Source: STC-74 sp031423995
GTDB taxonomy: Bacteria; Patescibacteriota; Gracilibacteria; BD1-5; UBA2023
DNA length: 19,090 bases
Direction of reading: 5' to 3'
Assembly (NCBI GenBank): GCA_031423995.1
Contig: JANPGO010000102.1
Coordinates: 1 to 19,090 of the forward strand
Of this stretch, positions 1 through 8,459 are shown in pieces (position 1 is the first letter of the stretch; the number at the start of each line of letters is the position of its first letter). Below the pieces are notes generated by a model that was not told where the DNA came from, searched no databases, and saw only the letters and a list, made by a program, of their open reading frames with translations. The position numbers and the translations under genes were made by a program.

Positions 1-1
1 A

Positions 2-367
2 GAAATTGATTTTCTTAGATGATCAATAAAGGATTCACTTGAAATGTATATGCAAATTCCTGTGGGATGAACATTCTCAGATGCTGATTTTGATAATGTC
101 ATGAATTATCTTACCAAATGATTGCCTATTCATGGAGAGAAAGATTTTATTCACGGTAGATGAGAACACATAAGTGTTCCACTAACTCCTATTGATTTGA
201 TGATCCGGTTGGTAAAAATAAAATCAAAATTTCTTGCCAGATTTGGAGTGATGTGAAGTGCACATTCAGATACATCAGAATTCTCATTAGTTTGAAGAAT
301 TGAGAAATATGCTAGAATGACTTATTTTTATGATTTTCTAGAAATATACTGAAATCAGAACTCCTAA
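2..367 (+). CDS. Unknown protein, 3' portion (5' end outside window)
   Basis: An open frame enters from the left edge and ends at TAA 365-367, giving about 121 residues. It contains seven in-frame TGA codons (for example in AGA-TGA-TCA, GGA-TGA-ACA and ATG-TGA-AGT), all read as Gly under code 25; no TAA or TAG occurs before the end. The visible part is soluble-looking, has no membrane segment, and includes a stretch reading PLTPIDLMIRLVKIKSKFLA. I recognise no family. Codon use is AT-rich (AAA, ATA, TTT) and unlike the ATC/CTC/GTC-rich murB that follows, which suggests an orphan or recently acquired gene. The 91 bases to murB hold a probable murB promoter. Confidence 0.6.
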
Positions 368-444
368 ATTGGTAGATGAAGAAACTATAAATTAAATGGG
401 AATATCCTAGTATTTTTCCACATCTTTACTTTCTCTTTCTTTTC

Positions 445-458
445 TATAGTATCTTCCC
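445..458 (+). promoter_or_regulatory. Putative -10 box of murB, leaderless-type spacing
   Basis: TATAGT at 445-450 lies 8 nt before the murB ATG at 459, so transcription starting at the usual distance would begin at or next to the start codon. No Shine-Dalgarno sequence is present. The -35 region is not convincing. The same geometry recurs upstream of the genes at 2058, 8460 and 18809. Confidence 0.35.
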
Positions 459-1418
459 ATGACTTTTCCAGATTTTCTCGAACATGACCGTGATGTAGGA
501 TTCCTCTCAGCATTTCGGACACCTGCGAAGGCGAAATACTTCCTCGATATCACTGAACGGGATCTGATCGATCTCCTTCCGATCGCCTATGCCTATGCTC
601 GTGAGCAGGGAATTCCGATGATGATCGTCGGCGGTGGGACGAATTGTCTTTTTGCCTTTGATGTCTATGAAGGTATCATCATCCGCAATCGATATACAGG
701 CTATACTGAACCCTACACTGAAGGTGAGAGAACCTATATCCGAGTGCATAGTGGCGAGATGAGTACCGTCTTCGCCCTCGCGCTGTACCAACATTATGAT
801 GTGTCAATTCTCGTTCCCTGGACAGGACTCCCGGGGACGATGGGAGGTGCGTGTATCGGGAATGCGGGATGTTTTGGCATCGAGATGGCACAAGTACTCG
901 TCGAGGCAGAAGTACTTGACCTCGAAAGTGGCATCATCCACACCTACACGCATGATGATATGGAATATGAATATCGCACAAGTATTCTCAAGGGGAATGA
1001 ACGATTTTTCGTCATCTCGATACTTCTCGATATCTCCCCCTATGACAATGAACAATATGGGACATATACACCACAAGATATCCAAGCAATCCGCAAAGTG
1101 AAGCAACCACCAGGATTCTCTTGTGGGAGCTTCTTCAAGAACCCGAAACACACACTTCAGGAAGGGGTCGTCGATGCTCGACTCCAGATGTTCGGTCAAC
1201 TCGGGACGCTCTCAGCAGGCAAGCTTATCGACACAGCATGACTCAAGTGAACTCGTGTCTGAGGAGTGAGAGTAAGTGAACAACATGGCAACTTCTTCAT
1301 CAATGATCAGAAATGAACCTGGCAGGATGTCCTCACTCTCCGAGATATCGTGCGTGAGACTGTCCGAGAAAGATTCGGCATCGAGCTCGAAGAGGAGGTG
1401 AGAATAGTTACACAATAG
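459..1418 (+). CDS. murB: UDP-N-acetylenolpyruvoylglucosamine reductase MurB
   Basis: MurB is the cytoplasmic FAD- and NADPH-dependent enzyme that reduces the enolpyruvyl group of UDP-GlcNAc-enolpyruvate to UDP-MurNAc, the second committed step of peptidoglycan synthesis. Seen: 319 residues, close to family length. The FAD-binding VGGGTN motif is at about residues 57-62, the LPGTMGGACIGNAG segment at 124-137, the YRTS motif with the catalytic-region Tyr/Arg at 172-175, and the acid-donating Ser in CGSFFKNP at about 222-229. The C-terminal domain has RVSEQHGNFFIN (271-282) and ends in GIELEEEVR, which holds the conserved C-terminal Glu. The last 59 residues, including that Glu, follow TGA codons at 1239, 1248, 1260 and 1314; under the standard code they would be lost. 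The ATG at 459 is chosen because a -10-like TATAGT precedes it by 8 nt and family similarity begins soon after it. Confidence 0.96.
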
Positions 1419-1514
1419 TACAAAGACATAGGCATAGGCTAGATATGGACAACGACAAAAAATTATTATTCCAGTCCACTCTATGCCTTAAACTCAGCAC
1501 TTTTTTCTGAAAAT

Positions 1515-2033
1515 ATGTTCTCCCTCGAACTCATCAATCAACCATCCACATTCTCCGTCGATCTTGATCATATTCAGGAGATTTTTCTGATGATTGCTCG
1601 AGTTCCACATCACTCTCACTCAGAAGCACTTACAACTGATGAAAGTTCTGATCCTATTCTTCAGGAAGATCTGGAGACGAATTCATTGTATCAGAATGGG
1701 ATTCTGAATATTGCCTTCCTCCCTGACGCAGAGATCCAGGTCCTGAATCGGGATCATCGGTGAATCGACTCCACGACAGACGTGCTCTCATTCCACTACT
1801 ATGAGGACTTCTCAGAGGTTTCAACTGATGATGTTGCCTGAGAGATTATCCTTTCTGAGTCTCGCATACTTGCTCAGGCAATCGAGCACGGACACAATCC
1901 AGAACGAGAATTCGAAATACTGCTCATCCACTCCCTCCTCCATATCCTTGGCTATGATCATGAGACAGATGAGGATTATGAAGAAATGTGGAAGTGGGAA
2001 TCTATGTTGAGAGGAAATTTATTTGACAAATAG
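1515..2033 (+). CDS. ybeY: Endoribonuclease YbeY (rRNA maturation factor)
   Basis: YbeY is a single-strand-specific, zinc-dependent endoribonuclease needed for 16S rRNA 3'-end maturation and ribosome quality control. Seen: 172 residues. The metal-binding H-x3-H-x5-H signature HSLLHILGYDH is at residues 139-149, and the upstream conserved block VLNRDHRGIDSTTDVLSF is at 76-93. Gly83 in that block and Gly109 (the GEI position, usually GDI) are both encoded by TGA, so the protein is intact only with UGA = Gly. It follows murB after 96 bases in which I see no other gene. The region between residues 31 and 60 is longer and more acidic than in many YbeY proteins. Confidence 0.95.
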
Positions 2034-2050
2034 TCGATTATGTATATATA
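2023..2050 (+). promoter_or_regulatory. Putative promoter for the small ORF at 2058
   Basis: TTGACA at 2023-2028 (inside the last codons of ybeY) and TATATA at 2045-2050 are separated by 16 bp. The ATG at 2058 lies 7 nt after the -10 box, where transcription would be expected to begin. This is the cleanest sigma70-like promoter in the window and favours ATG 2058 over ATG 2052. Confidence 0.55.
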
Positions 2051-2057
2051 AATGTAC

Positions 2058-2453
2058 ATGAAGACAACTACAAGTGCCGATCAATACAGAGAACGTCAAG
2101 AAAGTCTAAATGCTCATTTTGTACATAGAGTAGAGTCATGGTTGACACATTTTAAGATTGATTACAACTGAAAAGTCGTACACATTATTGAATGACCGCG
2201 TGAATCTAAACTTCCGTGGAGAAAATGAAAAGTTGCTACATTGGCAAGATTTTTATGATTTTGAGCAAAAATTAGATTTTCTGTTTGAGGAATCGTAGGG
2301 GAGTGCCCATCATTTAAACCTGCTTCAATGAAGGCAACAGGAAGAAAAGTTGAATTGGTAAGGAAAAAATGACTAAAACCTCTTATAATCAAAGAAACAT
2401 GAAGCGCAATCTTACATGACGATAAGGCAATGGCTGAAAGATGAGTAGGATAA
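2058..2453 (+). CDS. Small basic hypothetical protein
   Basis: This frame is open from ATG 2058 (or ATG 2052, two residues longer) to TAA 2451-2453, about 131 residues. It holds eleven TGA codons read as Gly, among them ones in AAC-TGA-AAA, GAA-TGA-CCG, TTA-TGA-TTT-TGA and AGA-TGA-GTA. The N-terminal third is polar; the middle (from VVHIIEGPRESKLPWRKG) and C-terminal parts are rich in Lys and Arg, for example MKATGRKVELVRKKGLK. No signal peptide or membrane segment is visible and I recognise no family. A good promoter lies just upstream. The basic composition would suit nucleic-acid binding, but that is only a guess. Codon use is AT-rich compared with the neighbouring housekeeping genes. Confidence 0.6.
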
Positions 2454-2464
2454 GTACAAAGAAA

Positions 2465-2493
2465 ACTTGATTTTTCTTGTTTCTTCTTATAAT
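2465..2493 (+). promoter_or_regulatory. Putative tRNA-Phe promoter
   Basis: A consensus -10 box TATAAT is at 2488-2493, 43 nt upstream of the tRNA. Possible -35 sequences are ACTTGA at 2465-2470 (17-bp spacer) or TTGATT at 2467-2472 (15-bp spacer), neither perfect. Confidence 0.4.
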
Positions 2494-2536
2494 GCCCGAA
2501 ATCGTTTTTCACAGAGACTCGAGTTATGCCAAATCT

Positions 2537-2611
2537 GGCGGGGTAGCTCAGTGGTAGAGCAGAGGCCTGAAAAGCCTTGTGTCGACAGTTCAATTCTGTC
2601 TCTCGCCACCA
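2537..2611 (+). tRNA. tRNA-Phe (GAA)
   Basis: The cloverleaf can be drawn by hand. The acceptor stem GGCGGGG pairs with TCTCGCC (two G-U pairs), the D arm contains GCTCAGTGGTAGAGC, and the anticodon stem GAGGC/GCCTT closes the loop CTGAAAA, giving anticodon GAA (Phe). The T arm is GACAG-TTCAATT-CTGTC, and the discriminator A is followed by an encoded CCA. A run of eight T at 2638-2645 could end transcription. This is not the UGA-decoding tRNA-Gly(UCA). Confidence 0.95.
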
Positions 2612-2662
2612 TATAACTCTCAATCTCAGAAGAACGATTTTTTTTGTGGGGAAGAGTCGTGA

Positions 2663-2690
2663 TTGACTTTTCAGAGAGAAAACGTATCCT
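2663..2690 (+). promoter_or_regulatory. Putative promoter of the glycosyltransferase-dedA pair
   Basis: TTGACT at 2663-2668 and TATCCT at 2685-2690 are separated by 16 bp, about 30 nt before the first ATG of the GT4 gene. This would give a short untranslated leader. Confidence 0.35.
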
Positions 2691-2719
2691 TCTCACGATT
2701 TTTTCTCCTCACGCACGGC

Positions 2720-3748
2720 ATGATGAAGCTCCTCTTGATGACGGATACATATGAATGACAGGTCAATGGTGTCACCCGTTGTCTCGAGAACCTCAGAGCC
2801 AATCTGCCTCAAGATGTGGAAGTACAAGTGATCTCGACGGATGATTTTCTCAGCGTTCCATTCCTCGGATACAAGGAGATCCGACTCTCTCTCATGTTCC
2901 CGAGACAGATCTATCGTCGGATGAAGGCATTCCAGCCAGATGCGATCCATATCATGACTGAGTGACCGATCGGACTCACAGCAGCGACTCTCTGTCGACG
3001 GCGTCGGATTCCCTATACAACAACCTTCCATACGAAATATCCAGAGTATCTCCACATGCGCAATCCACTCGTGCGAGAGAAATATGTCCACTTCTATCTC
3101 CATCAAGTGCACGATCACGCAGAGAAGATATTCGTCTCCAATGCCTCGCTCGATATGTACCTCGAGAGGAATGGGTACAGTCATAGGGATATTGTTCCAT
3201 TCGGGATCAATCATGATATCTTTCATCCTTGAACGGGAAATCTCTTCGCCTGACTCCCGAGTCCGAGACTCCTTTTTGTCGGTCGGATTGCTATCGAGAA
3301 GAATATTGAGGACTTTCTCGATATCGATGTTCCGTGTACCAAGATCGTGGTCGGGGATGGACCACTCATGAAGAAATACTCCCAGAAGTATGGAGAAGTT
3401 CTCTTTCTCGGACAGAAAACCGCCGAGGAACTCTGAGAAATCTATCGAAGTGTCGATGTCTTTGTCTTCCCATCGAAGACCGATACACTCGGTCTCGTGA
3501 ATCTCGAAGCGATGGCCTCAGGACTTCCGATCATCGCCTATGATATCGAGGGAACACGCTGAATCATCGACCAAGGTAAGACGGGGATCCTCGTCCCAGA
3601 AGGAGAGAAGCTCGCATCTGCACTTGAGAAAATCGCTACCATAGATCGAAATGCCTGTATAGCTTGAGTTCAGAATTTCACTTGGGAGAATTATGCGAAA
3701 AAATTCCTCAAGGAACAATCTCTCATCTCTCAGAAAATATGGACCTAA
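2720..3748 (+). CDS. Glycosyltransferase family 4 (MgtA/SQD2/PimB-like)
   Basis: This is a retaining GT-B glycosyltransferase, expected to move a sugar from a nucleotide donor to a lipid or polyprenol acceptor at the inner face of the membrane. Seen: 342 residues. The N-terminal acceptor domain opens with MTDTYEGQVNGVTRCLENL, the usual D-x-Y-x-x-Q-x-NGV start of this subgroup. The C-terminal domain has LLFVGRIAIEKNIEDFL, VGDGPLMKKY and the donor-binding stretch FPSKTDTLGLVNLEAMASG, with Asp at the first acidic position of the E-x7-E pattern as is usual in MgtA/DGDG-synthase-like members. Glycines at several of these places are TGA codons (EGQ near the start, FHPGTG, EELGEI, EGTRG). Two adjacent ATGs (2720, 2723) could start it. 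Its last 10 bases overlap the dedA-type gene, so the two are probably co-transcribed and translationally coupled. Donor and acceptor cannot be told from sequence. Confidence 0.9.
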
Positions 3749-4413
3749 ATAACTACCTCGATCCTGCCATCGTCGTGACCCTACAGACAGGAGGATATTT
3801 CCTCATGCTTGGACTCATGATCGTCGAATGACCATTTGTGACCTTTGCAGGAGCATTTCTCGCATCACTTGGGGTTTTCGATATCTGGATCGTATTTCTC
3901 CTCGGATGGACCTGAGATATTCTCGGAGATCTCCTATTCTATTCTATTGGACGATATGGACTCAGGATGTTCCAGAAGAAAACCCAGGTCGATACGCAAG
4001 AAGAGGTGACACTGATTGGGAAACTTGATCATATTATAGAGCGCAATCTCGCTCTCGCCATTCTCATCATCAAGTTCACTCCCTATGCTCCACCGATAGG
4101 ACTTACCTATATCGGGAAGCTCTGAGTCGATCTGAAAAAATACCTCTTCTATTCGCTCCTTCTCTGTATTCCTATCCCTCTCGTCACGAGTCTGATCGGA
4201 TTCCATCTCGGACGTGTGAATGATGTCTTCCAGAAATACTCGGGGGCAACTCTTTTTCTCTACCTCTCTTGGGCAGCTGGGATTATCCTATTCTGTCTCG
4301 GTCTTGTGTTCTATCTGAGGCGAAAATCCGCGAAGATCCTTTCTTCGAGTGATGTCATGAATGAAACCGAGAAAAATACCAAAGTTGAGAGAAAAATTCA
4401 CGGAAAGAAATAA
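3739..4413 (+). CDS. DedA-family (SNARE-associated/VTT domain) membrane protein
   Basis: DedA proteins are polytopic inner-membrane proteins; some members flip undecaprenyl phosphate or other lipid carriers. Seen: 224 residues. A short N-terminal part is followed by the hydrophobic/Gly-rich family core: IVEGPFVTFAGAFLASLG (about 30-47), GWTGDILGDLLFYSIGRYG (about 56-74) and the Arg/Pro-containing block IIKFTPYAPPIGLTYIGKLG. Two further membrane helices follow, then a hydrophilic Lys/Glu-rich tail. The glycines at EGP, WTG and KLG are TGA codons. It starts inside the last codons of the GT4 gene (ATGGACCTAA overlap), suggesting a shared role in carrier-lipid or glycolipid handling. Its last 131 bases also encode the end of the convergent GT2 gene on the other strand. 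Substrate unknown. Confidence 0.88.
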
Positions 4414-5032
4414 CCGAGAATATCTCTGAGAGCATCTTCCAATCCGCAATAGTTCCACGGATCAGTCCATACTTCGCTGATTTTCTCGGAGTGATCACTC
4501 ACGGAAGATAGATATTTTGTACTCTATATCAGTGCTCTATAATCTTTCGATTCAGTTTGACCTCGAGCCCAAACCCTGGTCATGTTGTCAGAAAATATTC
4601 ATCATCGAAAATACTTCTCGGAAGGACACGTTCACCTGAGACAAAGTCAGTTCAGAGGAATCTGTAGATTGGGAGGCTGTTTTCCCGAATTGAGAGTGTG
4701 ATATCCGTTTTCTCATCCTGAATCGGCTTCATAAGCATCGCAATATGTTCAGGAGTGAGGTGAAGGAGATCAGAGTCGATCATCACAATATATGCTCATG
4801 TCGAATGCTTTACTCACTCGAGGATTGCCTTCGCTTTCCCTCCATTGTTCTCGAGATGGATTTTATGGAGTTTCGGATGAGTATAACGATCAATAATTTC
4901 TCGAGTATTATCAGTTGAGCCATCATTGACGACAACAATCTCTTCGAGTTCTGGAGAAGCGAGTACTGTCTCGAGGACTTTCTCTATACGGGGTCACTCA
5001 TTGTAGGCGGGAATGATACAAGAAAATCGCAT
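4283..5032 (-). CDS. Glycosyltransferase family 2 (GT-A fold)
   Basis: This is a predicted inverting GT-A glycosyltransferase using a nucleotide sugar and a divalent metal. Seen: 249 residues starting MRFSCIIPAYNEGPRIEKVL. EIVVVNDGSTDNTREII is at about 31-47, the NNGGKAKAIL loop at 62-71, and the metal-binding DxD within MIDSDL at about 84-89, all in the order typical of family 2. Glycines at NEGP, LEGV, STGA, FLGT and TTGP are TGA codons. No transmembrane segment is seen. The only downstream stop is TAA at 4283-4285, so the last ~43 residues run antisense to the end of the dedA gene; their odd composition (HSGHHSKK...) suggests a read-on tail rather than a conserved domain. Acceptor unknown; glycolipid or wall-polymer synthesis is plausible from the neighbours. 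Confidence 0.88.
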
Positions 5033-5051
5033 AAATGATTAATTGTATGCG
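5028..5051. repeat. Inverted repeat at the GT2 start codon
   Basis: CGCATA (5028-5033) and TATGCG (5046-5051) form a perfect 6-bp inverted repeat with a 12-nt loop spanning the GT2 initiation codon (minus strand, 5032-5030). A minus-strand TATAAT box lies just upstream at 5051-5056. It could be an operator or an RNA hairpin occluding initiation, but may be chance. Confidence 0.25.
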
Positions 5052-5084
5052 ATTATAAGAGAAAAGAATGAAAGTAAATACTTT

Positions 5085-6185
5085 TTATTCTCTTTGTGAT
5101 CATTCATTGTTCCATATTTCATCAAGAATTTCTTCTATTGGCTCAAGATATTTTTCGGATTGAAAAACAACATCTACATGTCCTCGCTCGTGTATTTCTC
5201 TTACCCGAGATCATTGATAGAAAGTTGAATTAACTTCTGCATTACGTTGAGGTTTGCTATATGTTGGATCATTTGGGCTATAGAGAATAGTTGATGGCGG
5301 TGTAGTATATCATCATGTTATTATTCTCTGTTCATATATTGTATGAAATATATCAAAATGCGATTCTGTTTTAACACTATTTCTTCCACGATTTTGATGT
5401 AACCTAACTTGATGCTTACCGATATCAACTTGATCTGGATCTTGAACAAACTCTGGATGCTTTACTTTCCAGGCATTTCTGAGTTTTGCTGAATTTTCTT
5501 CACTCATTCTTGCAAATATATTATCTCTTATCAGACTTCAAGAAAGGATATCAAAATACCTCATCTGTACCAATTTTGCAACTCAAGTTGCGACAGCTTT
5601 TCAAATTCTACTCTCAAGACTACTGATAAGTTTTCTTTGAGGTCCAGATAGTTCATCATATGTTGATACTCCACAGACTGAGAAGTGATGTTTTATACGA
5701 GAGATTATAAGTTTATTTTGCTCTGTATTGAGCTTCTCATAGACTCTCCGAGCAAGCATCTCTCCAGCACTCGCACCACAGATAACAAATTCCTACGCTG
5801 GATCACGTTCGATGAGTTGTCGAAGATAATCTACTACCTGATCAGCGATATGATCGAGATCGTATGTCGCTTTTGGATTATCGAAATAGGTAAATGTCGC
5901 ATCGTATTTCTGGTTAAATGTATTTGAGAAGTCCAGCATCGCATGAGGTCCTCGATGCATGATCCCACGGAGCCATACGACTTCACGAGAGGGTTCAATT
6001 TCTATCTTATGATTTCCTTTTTTCGCACGAGGAAATAGTCGGGTAATCTTGTCGAGACTATTATTTGGTAATCCTTCATCATCTAAAGGTGATATAACTT
6101 GTGAATGAATCTCTCCTTTCCATATTGGTATTCTAGGAAATCGTACTTCACTTCATTCAGGCTCATGCGGTAGATCTAGTCACAT
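5085..6185 (-). pseudogene. Alpha/beta-hydrolase-like gene interrupted by one in-frame UAG
   Basis: A single frame runs from ATG (6185) to TAA (5087-5085), 366 codons, with one TAG at 5793-5795 (codon 131). Before it are 130 residues, including LRGIMHRGPHAMLDFSN and ATYDLDHIADQVVDYLRQLI. Right after it comes EFVICGASAGEMLARRV, a beta-strand plus G-x-S-x-G nucleophile elbow (Ser at codon 139). The C-terminal part has candidate acid and base positions in YSPNDPTYSKPQ and HERGHVDVVFQS, as expected for a Ser-Asp-His hydrolase. The frame is unbroken on both sides of the TAG and uses several TGA codons as Gly. A single CAG-to-TAG change would explain the break. It may be a recent pseudogene, a sequence error or a readthrough gene; the upstream product would lack the nucleophile. 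Family assignment rests on motif spacing only. Confidence 0.65.
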
Positions 6186-6257
6186 ATTCAATATAAAATG
6201 CTACTATACACTGAGCATATACTATTTATCTCATCCTTGCAATTATTAGGATAAATC

Positions 6258-6878
6258 TTACTTCATCCTCACTCCCACGATTCCTCTTCCACTCGCTCGA
6301 TCACGTCGGTAACTGTGGTATGAGGGATTCGAGCAAGTATCGATCGAACTCATGATGATATTTTCAGTCTTGAGTCATATTGCTACTAGGTCGTCGATGA
6401 TATATTTCCCGATGTCGAAGAATATTTTTTCATCCTTTCGCTCGAAATACTCAGAAGGGAAGTACTCGAGAAATTCAGATTGGACTTCATAGGAATATCC
6501 CTGAATATGCGGTCAGATATAGGCTCGGATCTCTTCTCGACGAGTGATCATCATCGCAACCGCTTTTTGCCCGATATGGAGCTGTGTACCTCGCCATCCA
6601 CTATGGATCGCAGCGCATTCGTCACTTCCCATGAGTATGATGACAGGACAATCAGCACATCGCACACCGATCGGGAGATCATATTCTCGTGTCAGGAGTC
6701 CATCGACATCTTTCGGACGAATATTCACATCTTCTCTGGTGATTCTCTGGATCGAATCTGAGTGAATCTGATTCTCTGGTTGAACCATCTCAGGAAAGAA
6801 ATGACCCTCAAGCGCGTCCCCATCATGAATATCAGAGATAAAGATCTCAAAGCCTTCAAAGTCCGTGAGTATCTGCAT
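6258..6878 (-). CDS. pgeF: YfiH/PgeF-family multicopper-oxidase-like protein (laccase domain, purine nucleoside phosphorylase type)
   Basis: Proteins of this family (DUF152/Cu-oxidase_4) act on purine nucleosides or polyphenols in vitro; E. coli YfiH/PgeF edits wrong amino acids out of peptidoglycan precursors. Seen: 206 residues. QIHSDS with the conserved His is at about 37-42, DVDGLLT at 57-63, RCADCPVIIL at 73-82, AAIHSGWRG at 89-97, GPHIQGYSYEV, and the C-terminal IDTCSNPSYHSYRRD block. The Cys and His residues form the metal/active site. The Gly after AYI and one near VAIG are TGA codons. A longer in-frame start (to 6974) would overlap the TRAM domain of rimO. I chose ATG 6878 because it lies 1 nt after the rimO stop (TAATATG) and gives the usual MQ-x-LTDF-like beginning. 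The close spacing implies co-transcription with rimO. Confidence 0.9.
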
Positions 6879-6879
6879 A

Positions 6880-8313
6880 TTAGCGAAGGGTATATTCCAC
6901 AAAGCTTCCGATCTCGATCTTTCAGATGATATCATCTGTGAGAACTTCATCATATTCATCGACTTCTGGAGCATGGAGTTCGGGACGGATGATTACACTT
7001 TTCTTTTTTCACTTTTCACTTTTCACTTCCATGATATATCCGAATTGTTTCTGTCACTTTCGTGCTGATTTTTTGGATTCATAGATTCTCTCTAGAATGG
7101 GAGTGAGCTTTTCGATGCGATTTTTTGCAATTGATTCATCGACTTTGTTCGGGAGCTTCGAGCTCGCCGCGAGTGGCTCATCGTGATACTGGAATATGCC
7201 CACTGATTCGAACTGGTACTTCTCGACGAACTGACAGAGCTCCTTGAAATTCTCTTCTGTTTCCCCAGGGAATCCGATGATGAATGAGGTACGAATGAAT
7301 GAGTTCGGGAAGGTCGAGCGGATTGTATCCAAGAATGCAAAAATATGCTCCTGATCATAGTGTCGACCCATGAGTTTCAGGATATTCTCACTGATATGCT
7401 GGAAGGGGATATCGAAGTAGGGAAGAAAATGTTTCAACTCTGTAAGCTTTGCAAGATGATCGAGCGTGAGGATATCAGGATAGAGGTAGTAGACACGGAA
7501 TTTCGGACTCTGATTCAGTGAGAGAGGGGTGGCTGTTGTATATTCCTCGATCGTCGCATCGATCTTCTCAAGGAGCTCCATAAGACGAGGTTCATCGTAG
7601 AGGTCAGTGCCATAGCGAGTCGTATCTTGTGAGAGAATCTGGATCTCGCGGATTCACTGAACGAGCATGAGCTTCACTTCTGTGATGATCGACTCGATCG
7701 GACGAGAGGTCTGACGTCCGCGAATTGTCGGGATGATACAGAAGGTACAATTGTTATCACATCCCTCTGCGATCTTCAAGTATTCATAGCCAAATGGTGC
7801 ATGCATATAGGCACGGACTTCATCACCTCGCCACACGAAAGCCTTTTTCCCTTTTCCTGGTGCTTCGATCGATGCGAGATAATTCGAGAGGGTTTTTTCT
7901 TTCGATTCTTTGTGTGCTTGTTTTGCCTTGACGATCGCTCCTAGATTGAACTTCGACTTCTTTCCGAGGACGAGCTCCTCGATCACAGAATAGCTCATGA
8001 AGGGGACGATCGAGACGAGATTCCTGAGTCCTGAGAGAAATGCATCATCCTTCACACTCACATAGCATCCCATGAGGATGAGCTTCTTCCCGAGTCCATC
8101 ATAGTAGGAAAGTGTCTCTTCAGATTCCTGACGGGCGGAGGAGAGGAATCCACAAGTATTCACGATGACATATTCTGCATGTGGATCCTCTGGATCTTCG
8201 ACGAACTCGATCGGAGCTCGGTCGGAGTATTTCAGGATCTCACCAATGGCGAATTCGAGATCGACCATATTTTTCGAGCAGCCGAGGTTGATAGCGGAGA
8301 AATTGAAAGACAT
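6880..8313 (-). CDS. rimO: Ribosomal protein S12 methylthiotransferase RimO
   Basis: RimO is a radical-SAM enzyme with two [4Fe-4S] clusters that adds a methylthio group to an aspartate of ribosomal protein S12. Seen: 477 residues. The N-terminal UPF0004/MTTase domain carries three cluster cysteines in NLGCSKNMVDLE (Cys12), VNTCGF and LMGCYV. The radical-SAM motif C185-DNN-C189-TF-C192 follows EYLKIAEG, then RGRQTSRP, FRTSFIIGFPGET-type strands, and a C-terminal TRAM domain (about 410-477) with RPELHAPEVDEYDEV. SKNMVDLE fits RimO better than MiaB. TGA-encoded glycines join three segments (VQ-G-IREI at 7653-7651, RK-G-QK, EK-G-KK and II-G-KI in the TRAM part). The gene is followed after 1 nt by the pgeF-type gene, and faces the kinase-like gene across a 146-bp divergent promoter region. 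Confidence 0.95.
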
Positions 8314-8395
8314 ATTTTCTAGAAAAAGTGCATAGATAGCGACATAGAATGGAATACTACAAGTTCGAATACTATGTACTATGACTATTTCTATG

Positions 8396-8452
8396 TGCTG
8401 ATGCGCAGCATCTTATAAAAAAACTTGCAAAAAGCAAGGAGTTGACTATATA
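8396..8452 (+). promoter_or_regulatory. Divergent intergenic region: promoter and small hairpins before the kinase-like gene
   Basis: TTGCAA (8425-8430), a 16-bp spacer and TATATA (8447-8452) form a plausible promoter whose start point would coincide with the ATG at 8460, 7 nt downstream. Two inverted repeats lie in it: TGCTG/CAGCA (8396-8400/8406-8410) and CTTGC/GCAAG (8424-8428/8434-8438), the latter overlapping the -35 box. They could be operator half-sites. rimO diverges from the other side with no clear promoter visible. Confidence 0.4.
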
Positions 8453-8459
8453 TAAATAT

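Noticed and set aside
2537..2611. tRNA-Gly(UCA) that would explain the recoding
   Set aside because: The anticodon loop CTGAAAA gives GAA, phenylalanine; no second tRNA is found in the window.
2162..2696. Minus-strand frames overlapping the tRNA
   Set aside because: They are typical antisense-tRNA artefacts (peptides such as RETELNCRHKAF and RDRIELSTQGF) and conflict with the plus-strand gene at 2058-2453.
6258..6974. Longer start for the YfiH-type gene at 6974
   Set aside because: It would overlap about 95 bases encoding the conserved TRAM domain of rimO in another frame; ATG 6878, one base after the rimO stop, fits family length.
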